DNA from: Christiangramia gaetbulicola
GTDB taxonomy: Bacteria > Bacteroidota > Bacteroidia > Flavobacteriales > Flavobacteriaceae
Reading direction: 5' to 3'
Assembly: GCF_003054225.1 (NCBI RefSeq)
Contig: NZ_QBKQ01000001.1
Location: forward strand, 186,001 to 250,000
DNA length: 64,000 bases
Shown here: positions 8,840-17,093 of the stretch, one piece after another
How positions within the stretch are numbered: the first letter of the stretch is position 1
Layout: the number at the start of each line of letters is the position of its first letter
Notes under the pieces: generated by a model
Database searches by the model: none
What the model was told of the DNA's origin: nothing
What the model saw: the letters and a program-made list of their open reading frames with translations, nothing else
Translations under genes and position numbers: made by a program

Positions 8840-10027
8840 CTATGCTGTTTCTACCTGAGGATTAGCATTCTTAAGTCTTTTCTTTCTTCTATTGATGTTA
8901 GATTGAACCACATAATGATCAATAGTTGGAGCAAAAACGTTCATCAATAGAATTCCTAGCATCACACCTTCTGGATATGCCGGGTTGAATACACGGATCA
9001 TTACTGACAGGAATCCAACAAGGAATCCATAGATCCACTTACCTTTCATGGTTTGAGCCGCAGATACCGGATCTGTTGCCATAAACACAATACCAAAGGC
9101 AAGTCCACCAACGATCAAGTGTAAGTACCATGGGAAGTTCGTTAGATCATTCCCTTCCAGCCCCATTGAAGGAAGCGCGTTAAAGATCATTCCCATAACG
9201 GCGGCACCAATAAATGCACTCAGGATAATTCTCCAGCTACCTACTTTGGTTAGTACTAGTATCAAGGCTCCGGCAAGGATACAGATCGCAGAAGTTTCTG
9301 CAATAGATCCCGGGATCATCCCGCTAAACATATTCATTGCTGAATAGCCTACTTCATTTCCTGAAGCCAGGGTTCCAAGAATTGTTTCTCCTGAAACTGC
9401 ATCCACTTCAGCTGCGTTACTTACCCATACTGTATTACCAGACATGTAAGTAGGATACGCGAAGAAAGCAAATGCACGAGCCGTTAGTGCAGGATTCAGA
9501 ATATTCATTCCTGTACCACCAAAAGCTTCTTTCCCGATAAGAACCGCAAATACTACAGATAATGCCACCATCCATAAAGGAATATCTATTGGCATGATCA
9601 TAGGAATAAGCAATCCTGTAACCAGGTAACCTTCGTTCACTTCGTGACCTCTAAAGATCGCGAAAGCAAATTCGATCCCAAGACCTACTGCATAAGATAC
9701 AGCGATCATTGGCACTATCTTAAGAGCACCATGAATAAAGGCATCCAGAAACGGCACACCGTTCGCATATTCGGGCAACTGGTGAAGATACTGGTACCCA
9801 CCATTCCACATTCCAAAGATAAGCGCTGGTACAAGTGCAAGAACCACGGTGATCATGGTTCTTTTAAGGTCCACCGCATCACGAATGTGAGCTCCTTTTT
9901 GAGTTGTATGATTAGGAGTAAAAAGGAAAGTATCCAAGGCATTGATCGCCGGAGCATACTTTTCTAATTTTTGACCCTTATTAAAAGGCTCCCTTATTTT
10001 ATCTAATCTTTGTCTAATCCATTCCAT
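8840..10027 (-). CDS. nqrB: Na+-translocating NADH:quinone reductase subunit B
   Basis: 395 aa, about ten membrane helices, the main ion-conducting subunit. Conserved stretches include GKEAFGGTGMNILNPALTARAF and FMATDPVSAAQT. The expected covalent FMN site reads DAVSGETILG (Thr about residue 215), i.e. SGET instead of the usual SGAT; the acceptor Thr is kept but the residue before it is Glu. A bound riboflavin is also expected in this subunit from family knowledge. It lies 14 nt after nqrA. Confidence 0.97.
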   Translation of the reverse strand: MEWIRQRLDKIREPFNKGQKLEKYAPAINALDTFLFTPNHTTQKGAHIRDAVDLKRTMITVVLALVPALIFGMWNGGYQYLHQLPEYANGVPFLDAFIHGALKIVPMIAVSYAVGLGIEFAFAIFRGHEVNEGYLVTGLLIPMIMPIDIPLWMVALSVVFAVLIGKEAFGGTGMNILNPALTARAFAFFAYPTYMSGNTVWVSNAAEVDAVSGETILGTLASGNEVGYSAMNMFSGMIPGSIAETSAICILAGALILVLTKVGSWRIILSAFIGAAVMGMIFNALPSMGLEGNDLTNFPWYLHLIVGGLAFGIVFMATDPVSAAQTMKGKWIYGFLVGFLSVMIRVFNPAYPEGVMLGILLMNVFAPTIDHYVVQSNINRRKKRLKNANPQVETA

Positions 10028-10041
10028 AGTTCTTCAGCTTT

Positions 10042-11385
10042 TTAACCTACTTCAGTGATCATTAAATCCAGACCTAATCTAATTACTTCCTGAATCTCTA
10101 TTTTAGAAGTATTCACGTATTCTACCAGGGCAAAATCTTCAGGTGCTACTTCATAGATCCCAAGATTTTCCATTTTTTCGATATCACCGGCCATACATGC
10201 TTTTATAAGCTGCATAGGGTAAATATCCATTGGCAGAACCTCTTCCATTTCTCCGGTAACAACTAAAGCACGCTCTTCACCATTTAAATTGGTAGTTGGC
10301 TTATACTTTCTATTAGGGAATAACCAGGATAAAGAAGTATGTGAATTTGAATGAATGTTATTGTAGGTAAAAGGCAACCAACCAAACATTCTGTAATTAT
10401 TACCTTCAGGAATAAGGGTCACTTCATTTTCGAAGAAACCTACATATTGATTATTAGAAAGTTTAGTACCAGTAAGAACGTCACCAGAGATAATTCTAAC
10501 GTCATCTGAAGCCAGACCAATTAAGTCCGCCACATTTAAACCAATAGTTCCCTGATAGTACTTTCTATCTTTAGCTTCACTACCAGCTACTGCGATGGTG
10601 CGATCTGCATGATACTCTCCGGTTAAGAACACATTCCCAATAATGGCAACATCTTCCACTCCAACGGTCCAAACTTTCTCTCCTCTGTTAATAGGATCGA
10701 TCTTATGAATTTGAACTCCAACATTACCTGCCGGGTGAGCTCCATTTACGTGATGCAATTCAACTCCTTTAATATTCTTTAAATATTGAGCTGAACTATC
10801 ATCTACAGAAAGGTGAACTTTTCCAGGAGTTAATTTCTTAAGGGCGTTGATCCCTTCCTGAAACGCTTCAACCTTATCCTTTATAATGAAACCTTTATCG
10901 GCTGCAAGAGGCGCAGTAGTAACCGCTGAAATAAAGATAGCTTTTGGAGTGTCTTTAGGATCTGCAACAATATCATAAGGTCGCTGATAAATAAAAGCAC
11001 CACAACCGCTTTCAAGAATTCTTTCCTTCACATCTTTAGCGTCTGCTTTAGATGCATCCATTTTACCGAATTCACGGTAAGCATCTTGAGAGTCTGCCTC
11101 AATGATCACTTCAAGGATTCTTCTTTTATCCCCTCTTTTAATTTCTTTAAGAACACCGCTTACAGGTGTAGTAAAGCGAATTTCGTCTGTATATTTTGAA
11201 TAGAAAATCTCATCACCGGCAAGAAGCTTCGCTCCTTCTTTTACAACCATTTTAGGTACAACAGTGTGAAAATCTGGCGGTTTGATCGCGTAAGTCTTGG
11301 ATCTCGGAGCCTTTACAAGCTCTTTTTCCGCCTCCCCTTCTAATCGCAGAGATAATCCTCTTTTAATTCGAATGTCTTTTGACAT
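10042..11385 (-). CDS. nqrA: Na+-translocating NADH:quinone reductase subunit A
   Basis: 447 aa, soluble subunit on the cytoplasmic face contributing to the quinone site. Typical start MSKDIRIKRGLSLRLEG and the conserved TYAIKPPDFHTVVPKMVVKEG, GDEIFYSK, HVNGAHPAGNVGVQIHKIDPIN and GVEDVAIIGNVFLTGEY. First gene of the nqr operon; a matching promoter lies 41-74 nt upstream. Confidence 0.98.
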   Translation of the reverse strand: MSKDIRIKRGLSLRLEGEAEKELVKAPRSKTYAIKPPDFHTVVPKMVVKEGAKLLAGDEIFYSKYTDEIRFTTPVSGVLKEIKRGDKRRILEVIIEADSQDAYREFGKMDASKADAKDVKERILESGCGAFIYQRPYDIVADPKDTPKAIFISAVTTAPLAADKGFIIKDKVEAFQEGINALKKLTPGKVHLSVDDSSAQYLKNIKGVELHHVNGAHPAGNVGVQIHKIDPINRGEKVWTVGVEDVAIIGNVFLTGEYHADRTIAVAGSEAKDRKYYQGTIGLNVADLIGLASDDVRIISGDVLTGTKLSNNQYVGFFENEVTLIPEGNNYRMFGWLPFTYNNIHSNSHTSLSWLFPNRKYKPTTNLNGEERALVVTGEMEEVLPMDIYPMQLIKACMAGDIEKMENLGIYEVAPEDFALVEYVNTSKIEIQEVIRLGLDLMITEVG

Positions 11386-11425
11386 AGGATGGAGTGTATG
11401 TTAAAATTTTTAGTTTAAAGTCGTG

Positions 11426-11458
11426 CAAATTTATGAATTTTCAGTCCATTTATCCCAA
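11426..11458 (-). promoter_or_regulatory. Bacteroidetes-type promoter of the nqr operon
   Basis: On the minus strand a perfect -7 box TAAATTTG (11426-11433) is preceded, after a 22-nt spacer, by TTG (11456-11458). This fits the TTG-N17-23-TANNTTTG pattern. It lies about 40 nt upstream of the nqrA ATG. Confidence 0.65.
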
Positions 11459-11522
11459 CAATTATTAGAATTTTACTTTGGTCAACTGTTAAAATAAATT
11501 CCCGCAAAATGCTTATTTCTAT

Positions 11523-11530
11523 TAACTTTG
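11523..11530 (+). promoter_or_regulatory. -7 box TAACTTTG before the T9SS plug gene
   Basis: Perfect TANNTTTG match 15 nt before the ATG at 11546. No clear -33 TTG lies at the expected distance, so this is half of a promoter at best. It also argues that the upstream TTG at 11528 is promoter sequence and not the start codon. Confidence 0.45.
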
Positions 11531-11545
11531 TCTATTATAATTTAT

Positions 11546-12799
11546 ATGAGAGCCTTTCTATTTTTTCTAATTCTTGGAGGAATTACTTTCTCAGCCTATT
11601 CTCAGCAACAGGAAGAAACCTCCCCACCATCGTTCATAAGAACCATTATTTTCCAGGGCGGAACTCAGGAAAATGAAGGCAATCCCGCCATAAGATTAGG
11701 CAGTAGTCTCAGGCTAAGTTTCGACGATATCATTGGAGATGAAGCAGATTATTACTATACCATAGAACATTTTAATTTCGACTGGACTCCAAGCCAGCTT
11801 AGCAAAAATGAATACCTGGAGGGCTTTGATAACGTGAGGATCATGAATTTCACTAATGCCCTGAACACCTTACAGCCATATACCCATTACGAGCTTAGTA
11901 TTCCAAATAATAATGTAAAGCAATTAAAGGTTTCCGGTAATTATATTTTAAGCATTTATAATAGTAACCGTGAACTTGTATTTTCCAGAAAGTTCATGGT
12001 TTATGAACCACTAGCGCAGGTTAGCGCTGAGATCAAAAGATCCCGGGACCTTAATTTCATAGACGAGAAGCAGGTGGTCAATTTCAGTATCAATTCACCA
12101 GACCTGCTGCTTAAAAATCCGGAACAGAATGTAATGGTAACTGTTGTTCAAAACAACAATTTAAAACTGGCTATTAAAGATCTTAAACCCCAGTATACCA
12201 TAGCCAACGAGCTAATTTACAGGTATGATTCTGAATCTTCTTTCTGGGGAGGTAACGAATTTCTTCAGTTCGATAATAAGGAATTAAGGGTAACCACTTC
12301 AGATATTTCTAGTGTTGAACTTGAGGATCTTTACCATCATTATTTATTCCTGGATTTCACCAGGAAGAATGAACCTTACACCTATAACCCCGATATCAAT
12401 GGTGGTTTTGTGATAAGAAATATGCAGGCACAGAATTCTGATATCGAAGCCGAATATGTCTGGGTGCATTTTCGATTGAAGAATTATGATTTCGTAGAAA
12501 ATTCTGAGATCCATCTGTATGGTGGATTCAATAATTTTGAACTGGACAAAAGTACTTTGCTCAACTATAATGAAGTTACGGGCTATTATGAAGGAGCCCG
12601 TTTATTTAAGCAGGGTTATTATAATTACAAATATGTTTTGCTCACAGATGACGGTGCTATCGACGACGGATTCATAAGTGGAAATTTTGATGAGACAGAG
12701 AATCTATATAGCATTTTTGTCTATTATCGTACGCCCGGAGCCAGGTATGATAGAATGATTGGTGTTGGATATGCAAATTCTCAAAATATTCGAAACTAA
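11546..12799 (+). CDS. type IX secretion system plug-family protein (DUF5103)
   Basis: 417 aa from the ATG at 11546; a TTG 18 nt upstream also opens the frame but coincides with the -7 box. The N terminus MRAFLFFLILGGITFSAYSQ is a Sec signal peptide. The mature protein is beta-rich: IRTIIFQGGTQENEGNPAIR, FNFDWTPSQLSKNEYLEGF and the C-terminal YYRTPGARYDRMIGVGYANS are typical of this family. In flavobacteria the Plug protein closes the SprA translocon on its periplasmic side, so this probably serves the two large T9SS substrates further on. Naming rests on remembered family features. Confidence 0.8.
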   Translation: MRAFLFFLILGGITFSAYSQQQEETSPPSFIRTIIFQGGTQENEGNPAIRLGSSLRLSFDDIIGDEADYYYTIEHFNFDWTPSQLSKNEYLEGFDNVRIMNFTNALNTLQPYTHYELSIPNNNVKQLKVSGNYILSIYNSNRELVFSRKFMVYEPLAQVSAEIKRSRDLNFIDEKQVVNFSINSPDLLLKNPEQNVMVTVVQNNNLKLAIKDLKPQYTIANELIYRYDSESSFWGGNEFLQFDNKELRVTTSDISSVELEDLYHHYLFLDFTRKNEPYTYNPDINGGFVIRNMQAQNSDIEAEYVWVHFRLKNYDFVENSEIHLYGGFNNFELDKSTLLNYNEVTGYYEGARLFKQGYYNYKYVLLTDDGAIDDGFISGNFDETENLYSIFVYYRTPGARYDRMIGVGYANSQNIRN

Positions 12800-12811
12800 T
12801 ACCTTTTCCCA

Positions 12812-13924
12812 ATGCTGGAAAAATACAACAAAAACGATGTCATTTATAAATATCGCGGTGAGCATTGCCTTAACTGTAACCTTCCTTTAGATAAGACCGA
12901 TCGCTACTGCCCTAATTGTGGACAGCAAAATTCTACCCGGAAGTTAAATTTTAGCGACCTCATCACCGAGTTCTTCTCTGGAATGTTTTCTTACGATTCA
13001 AGGTTTCAAAGGACTTTAAGGGTAATGCTTTTTAAACCCGGAAAGATCTCTAAAGATTATATAAACGGAAAAAGAGTAAGGTATGCCAACCCTTTCCGAT
13101 TTTATTTAAGCGCATCGATCATCTTCTTTCTTATTGCAGGAATTTCAGACCGGTTTGAAGGTGTTAACCTGGCTGAAAGAGATGAAGGTTTCCGGGAAGA
13201 AATGGCCGAGATCCAGAAAGATAGCCTGGTAAAGGCCGAATTAGAAGAGATCCCGATCCTAAAAGAAAGGAATATTGAAGTAGATTCTATAATTGGAAAA
13301 ATATCGGGAGAGAAAAAAGCTGAAACATACAAAGACTTCTATGTCCCTGAAAAGGAAATGGACACGATGGACTTCTTTTCCAAGAACGCACGCAAGCTGG
13401 AAATCTTCTATAAATACTATAAAGAAAAAAAGGTCGCCAATTCAGAAGAAGCATTGCAGGAACTGGAATACGAAAATACAGGATGGAACACCTGGCTTTA
13501 CCATAAGGCCATGAGGTTTGATCTTTTCTACAATAACCCCAAGTTATTTGCAGATTACTTTATTAATAAGCTGCCCTTTATCATCTTTTTCTACCTGCCG
13601 GTATTTGCCCTTTTCATCTGGCTTATCTACCTGAGGCGCCCGTTCAACTATATGGAGCATCTAATTTTTGCGTTTCATGTACAAACCACTTTGTTCGTGC
13701 TTTACATTATAGGCTATTCTATAGATTATATTATAAAGTCTGACTGGGGGTTCACTTTAGCGAATACCATCTTTGTTTTTTACCTGTATAAATCCATGCG
13801 TAATTTTTATGGTCAGGGCCGTGTTAAAACGATTTTAAAGTTTATCATACTGAACATAATATTTTTTATTTTAGCTGCAATCGCGACAATTATCGCTGTA
13901 ATTGTTTCGTTCTCAATTTTTTAA
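12812..13924 (+). CDS. DUF3667-like zinc-ribbon membrane protein
   Basis: 370 aa. An N-terminal zinc ribbon has two CxxC pairs (HCLNCNLPL and RYCPNCGQQ, residues about 19-38). It is followed by FSDLITEFFSGMFSYDSRFQRTLRVMLFKPGKISKDYINGKRVRYANPFRFYL, characteristic of DUF3667, and about five hydrophobic helices (near 95-112, 250-272, 283-308, 313-330 and 341-370). The loop between helices 1 and 2 is acidic and possibly coiled-coil. Function unknown. Ends 1 nt before apaG. Confidence 0.75.
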   Translation: MLEKYNKNDVIYKYRGEHCLNCNLPLDKTDRYCPNCGQQNSTRKLNFSDLITEFFSGMFSYDSRFQRTLRVMLFKPGKISKDYINGKRVRYANPFRFYLSASIIFFLIAGISDRFEGVNLAERDEGFREEMAEIQKDSLVKAELEEIPILKERNIEVDSIIGKISGEKKAETYKDFYVPEKEMDTMDFFSKNARKLEIFYKYYKEKKVANSEEALQELEYENTGWNTWLYHKAMRFDLFYNNPKLFADYFINKLPFIIFFYLPVFALFIWLIYLRRPFNYMEHLIFAFHVQTTLFVLYIIGYSIDYIIKSDWGFTLANTIFVFYLYKSMRNFYGQGRVKTILKFIILNIIFFILAAIATIIAVIVSFSIF

Positions 13925-13925
13925 A

Positions 13926-14312
13926 ATGACCCAGCAGATAACAAAAGGCATCAAAATTTCTGTCGAAACCCATTTCGAAGGAATGTTTTATAAGAACTAT
14001 AAGATGCATTATGCTTTTGGGTACCAGATAACCATAGAGAACCAAAGCAATGATTCTGTTCAGTTGAAATCACGATTCTGGGAGATCAAAGATGCGCTTA
14101 ACGATACCGAAATAGTAAAAGGTAAAGGTGTAATTGGCCAGCAACCCGTTCTAAAACCTGGCGAAAGCCATACTTATCAAAGTGGCTGTCTTTTAACCGG
14201 TCCCTTTGGAGCCATGACAGGCTATTATAACATGATCAATTTTTCCAATTCCAGAAGCTTTAAGGTAAGAATACCATCGTTTAAACTTAGTGCTCCTTAC
14301 GCGCTAAACTGA
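13926..14312 (+). CDS. apaG: ApaG domain protein
   Basis: 128 aa from the ATG at 13926 (MTQQITKGIKISVETHFEG); an in-frame ATG 24 nt upstream lies inside the previous gene and gives an atypical N terminus, so it was not used. The fibronectin-III-like ApaG fold is shown by YAFGYQITIENQSNDSVQLKSRFWEIKDA, GVIGQQPVLKPGESHTYQSGC and MTGYYNMIN. ApaG is named for cobalt/magnesium resistance; its biochemical role is unclear. The 3' end overlaps the convergent NRDE gene by 16 nt. Confidence 0.93.
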   Translation: MTQQITKGIKISVETHFEGMFYKNYKMHYAFGYQITIENQSNDSVQLKSRFWEIKDALNDTEIVKGKGVIGQQPVLKPGESHTYQSGCLLTGPFGAMTGYYNMINFSNSRSFKVRIPSFKLSAPYALN

Positions 14313-15016
14313 AAATACTCTTCGGTAAGATCCCTGGTTCTAAGATTTTCATAAGTAAACTTTAATTCATTCGAGTTATTGAAAACCTGGCTTATACTTT
14401 GAGTTCTCAAAAATCCACGATCAATGATCAAATCATATTCTTTGCTTCCTTCTCCTGCATTATGATGAAAATCTAAAAGTGCTTCAGATGAAAGTCCTTT
14501 GGTTTCTTTCAATTCATTGAACCATTTTTTCCTCATTCCCTTCATAGATTCAGTATACAAAGGAGAAGATGACCAGATATGCTCTTGCATCGGCAATTTT
14601 TTTATCCTTCGCTCTTCTCCATCCCATAACAATTCATAGAAAATGAGCCCGTTGTGCCAGTCGACTATGATCATAGTGAACGGCTCTATTCCATCCAGCT
14701 TATAATCTTTCAAAACCTTTTTCAGCTTTTTTCGGCTTAGGAAATCTTTTACGACCACTCCCCTGCTTTTTCTGTATTCCGGTTTTCTTACGTGCGGTTT
14801 ATCGGCGCCATTCATCAGGCAGATACAGCGAAGATGTTCACTTACCCCCAGCCAAGTACCACCGGCCTCTTTATCTTTGGGAAAATAGAGCTTTGTCTCC
14901 TTATAAACTTCCGTCTGTGGAGCGAGTGTATCCCTGCTTACAGCTTCATCTCGGTTTGAGGTAAGAATAAAACCATTCATCGAATCTGGATGCGGAACTA
15001 AAGTGACGGTACACAT
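14297..15016 (-). CDS. NRDE (TANGO2-like) family protein
   Basis: 239 aa. Starts MCTVTLVPHP with Cys2, then FILTSNRDEAVSRDT containing the Asn-Arg-Asp-Glu signature, GGTWLGVSEHLRCICLMNG, GVVVKDFLSR and HIWSSSPLYT. No signal peptide. Family members are cytosolic, possibly Ntn-hydrolase-like, with a proposed link to haem or lipid handling; the activity is not established. Tail-to-tail overlap with apaG. Confidence 0.85.
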   Translation of the reverse strand: MCTVTLVPHPDSMNGFILTSNRDEAVSRDTLAPQTEVYKETKLYFPKDKEAGGTWLGVSEHLRCICLMNGADKPHVRKPEYRKSRGVVVKDFLSRKKLKKVLKDYKLDGIEPFTMIIVDWHNGLIFYELLWDGEERRIKKLPMQEHIWSSSPLYTESMKGMRKKWFNELKETKGLSSEALLDFHHNAGEGSKEYDLIIDRGFLRTQSISQVFNNSNELKFTYENLRTRDLTEEYFQFSA

Positions 15017-15155
15017 AAGTGAATTTCAAAATTTTAAGGAAAATTACAAAAAAAGTTAAGCTTTCGTGAACGGTGCTTACTTGTTCTTCTAAACCGCTTT
15101 ATTTTTTTACCTTTAGCCGAATTAAAATTACAATCGAAAAAAGCAAAATAATATT

Positions 15156-16799
15156 ATGGGAAAAGGATTTTTTCACGTTCCTGTGGCTGTAAATGAGCCA
15201 GTTAAGAGCTACGCACCAGGAACTCCCGAAAGAGAGGAAGTTTTACTTACTTACAAGGATCTATGGAACGCTAATACCGAGGTTCCGCTTTATATAGGAT
15301 CTGAAGAAATAAAAACAGGTGATACTAAAACCATAAACCCTCCACACGACCACAAACACGTAGTTGGAACCTATCATCTGGCTAAGAAAAAACATGTAGA
15401 AAAAGCGATCGCTGAATCTTTGGAAGCCAGAAAAAAATGGTCTAAACTAGAGTGGGAACAACGTGCTGCTATTTTCCTTAAAGCTGCAGATCTTATTTCT
15501 GGTCCTTACAGACAGAGAATAAATGCTGCTACAATGATAGGACAGTCAAAAAATATCTACCAGGCTGAAATAGATTCTGCCGCAGAGATCTGTGACTTCC
15601 TTAGATTTAATGTAGAGTTCATGGCTGAACTTTATAATGAGCAACCAATTTCTTCTGACGGAAACTGGAACCGTGTAGAGTACAGACCTCTTGAAGGATT
15701 TGTTTACGCGATCACTCCATTTAATTTTACGGCAATTGCAGGTAACCTTCCGTCAAGTGCAGCCCTTATGGGTAATGTTGCTGTATGGAAGCCAAGTGAT
15801 AGCCAGATGCTATCTGCTCAGGTGCTTATGGAAGTATTCAAAGAAGCCGGAGTTCCAGATGGTGTGATCAATATGATCAACGGTGATCCAGAAATGATCA
15901 CCGATACAGTACTTGCAAGTCCAGATTTTGCCGGAATCCACTTTACCGGAAGTACAGATGTATTTAAGGGAATCTGGGAGAAAATTGGTAAGAACATCCG
16001 TAAATACAAATCATACCCAAGAATCGTTGGGGAAACTGGAGGAAAAGATTTTATTCTTGCACATCCTACGGCAAAAGCAAAACAGGTTGCCACCGCAATC
16101 TCAAGAGGAGCTTTTGAATACCAGGGTCAGAAATGTAGTGCTGCTTCCAGAGTTTACCTTCCAAAAAGCCTTTGGCCAGAGATCAAGGATTTTGTTGTAG
16201 AAGATGTGAAATCTTTTAAAATGGGATCTCCGGAAGATATGACCAACTTTATCAATGCCGTAATTCACGAAGCTTCCTTCGATAAACTGGCAAGCTATAT
16301 TGATAAAGCCAAGAAAGATAAAAATGCAGAGATCGTAGTTGGTGGTAATTATGATAAATCTAAAGGTTACTTTATTGAACCAACCGTTATCCTAACCACC
16401 GATCCTCATTATACTACTATGGAAACCGAATTATTTGGTCCGGTTGTTACCATTTACCTGTATGATGATAAAAACTTCAATGAGAAGAAATGGGCAGATA
16501 TCTGCGAAGTTGTAGACAACACCAGTATTTATGCCTTAACAGGAGCTATTTTATCTGGAGACCGTTATGCGGCTGCTCAAGCGACAGATCTGCTACAGAA
16601 TGCGGCTGGTAATTTCTATATCAATGACAAGCCAACAGGAGCTGTCGTAGGTCAGCAGCCATTTGGTGGTGCTAGATCCAGTGGTACTAACGACAAGGCA
16701 GGTTCCAAGATGAACCTGATGAGATGGATCTCGGTGAGATTGATCAAGGAAACATTTGTACCAGCTACAGATTACAGATATCCATTTATGGGAGAATAA
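15156..16799 (+). CDS. pruA: L-glutamate gamma-semialdehyde (1-pyrroline-5-carboxylate) dehydrogenase
   Basis: 547 aa, the expected length for the stand-alone enzyme. It oxidises glutamate semialdehyde to glutamate with NAD+, the second step of proline breakdown, in the cytosol. Aldehyde dehydrogenase motifs: FNFTAIAGNLPSSAALMGN and VWKPSDSQ for NAD binding, HFTGSTDVF, the catalytic Glu293 in IVGETGGKD and the catalytic Cys327 in EYQGQKCSAASR, then ELFGPVVTIY. No proline dehydrogenase domain is fused, and putA/prodh is not adjacent. Single-gene unit with its own terminator. Confidence 0.97.
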   Translation: MGKGFFHVPVAVNEPVKSYAPGTPEREEVLLTYKDLWNANTEVPLYIGSEEIKTGDTKTINPPHDHKHVVGTYHLAKKKHVEKAIAESLEARKKWSKLEWEQRAAIFLKAADLISGPYRQRINAATMIGQSKNIYQAEIDSAAEICDFLRFNVEFMAELYNEQPISSDGNWNRVEYRPLEGFVYAITPFNFTAIAGNLPSSAALMGNVAVWKPSDSQMLSAQVLMEVFKEAGVPDGVINMINGDPEMITDTVLASPDFAGIHFTGSTDVFKGIWEKIGKNIRKYKSYPRIVGETGGKDFILAHPTAKAKQVATAISRGAFEYQGQKCSAASRVYLPKSLWPEIKDFVVEDVKSFKMGSPEDMTNFINAVIHEASFDKLASYIDKAKKDKNAEIVVGGNYDKSKGYFIEPTVILTTDPHYTTMETELFGPVVTIYLYDDKNFNEKKWADICEVVDNTSIYALTGAILSGDRYAAAQATDLLQNAAGNFYINDKPTGAVVGQQPFGGARSSGTNDKAGSKMNLMRWISVRLIKETFVPATDYRYPFMGE

Positions 16800-16825
16800 T
16801 TCCTGGGAACATATCAATTATATTT

Positions 16826-16855
16826 AAAGGCCGCTTCTTAGAGCGGCCTTTTTTA
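16826..16855 (+). terminator. intrinsic terminator of pruA
   Basis: 10-bp stem AAAGGCCGCT (16826-16835) / AGCGGCCTTT (16842-16851) with a 6-nt loop and a following T run, 27 nt after the pruA stop. Confidence 0.92.
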
Positions 16856-17093
16856 TTTGTAATTGACTATCAGTTACTTATAATTTTATTCAGAAAAAAT
16901 TACTAATTTCATCGACAATCAACGTTTTTTAGCGAAAATTTATGATTATTTAATAAATTTCGTTTACATTTATCTGCTATTTCACTTGCCCTCAACAAAT
17001 TATGTGATGTAGCGAACTAATGCTGCCCCGCATTATTTTACCCCATTTTATTATACCCTACGTAACTGATTATTGTAATAAAACCTTGTACTT
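16856..17093. other. AT-rich leader of the first giant gene
   Basis: About 240 nt between the pruA terminator and the ATG at 17094. It is very AT-rich with short T-runs. I find no exact TANNTTTG box and no stable hairpin, so the promoter of the giant gene is not located. Confidence 0.4.

Noticed and set aside
11528-11545. TTG start for the T9SS plug protein
   Set aside because: It is part of the -7 box TAACTTTG and would add residues before a good signal peptide.
16856-17093. Riboswitch or promoter before the first giant gene
   Set aside because: No stable structure and no TANNTTTG match seen.
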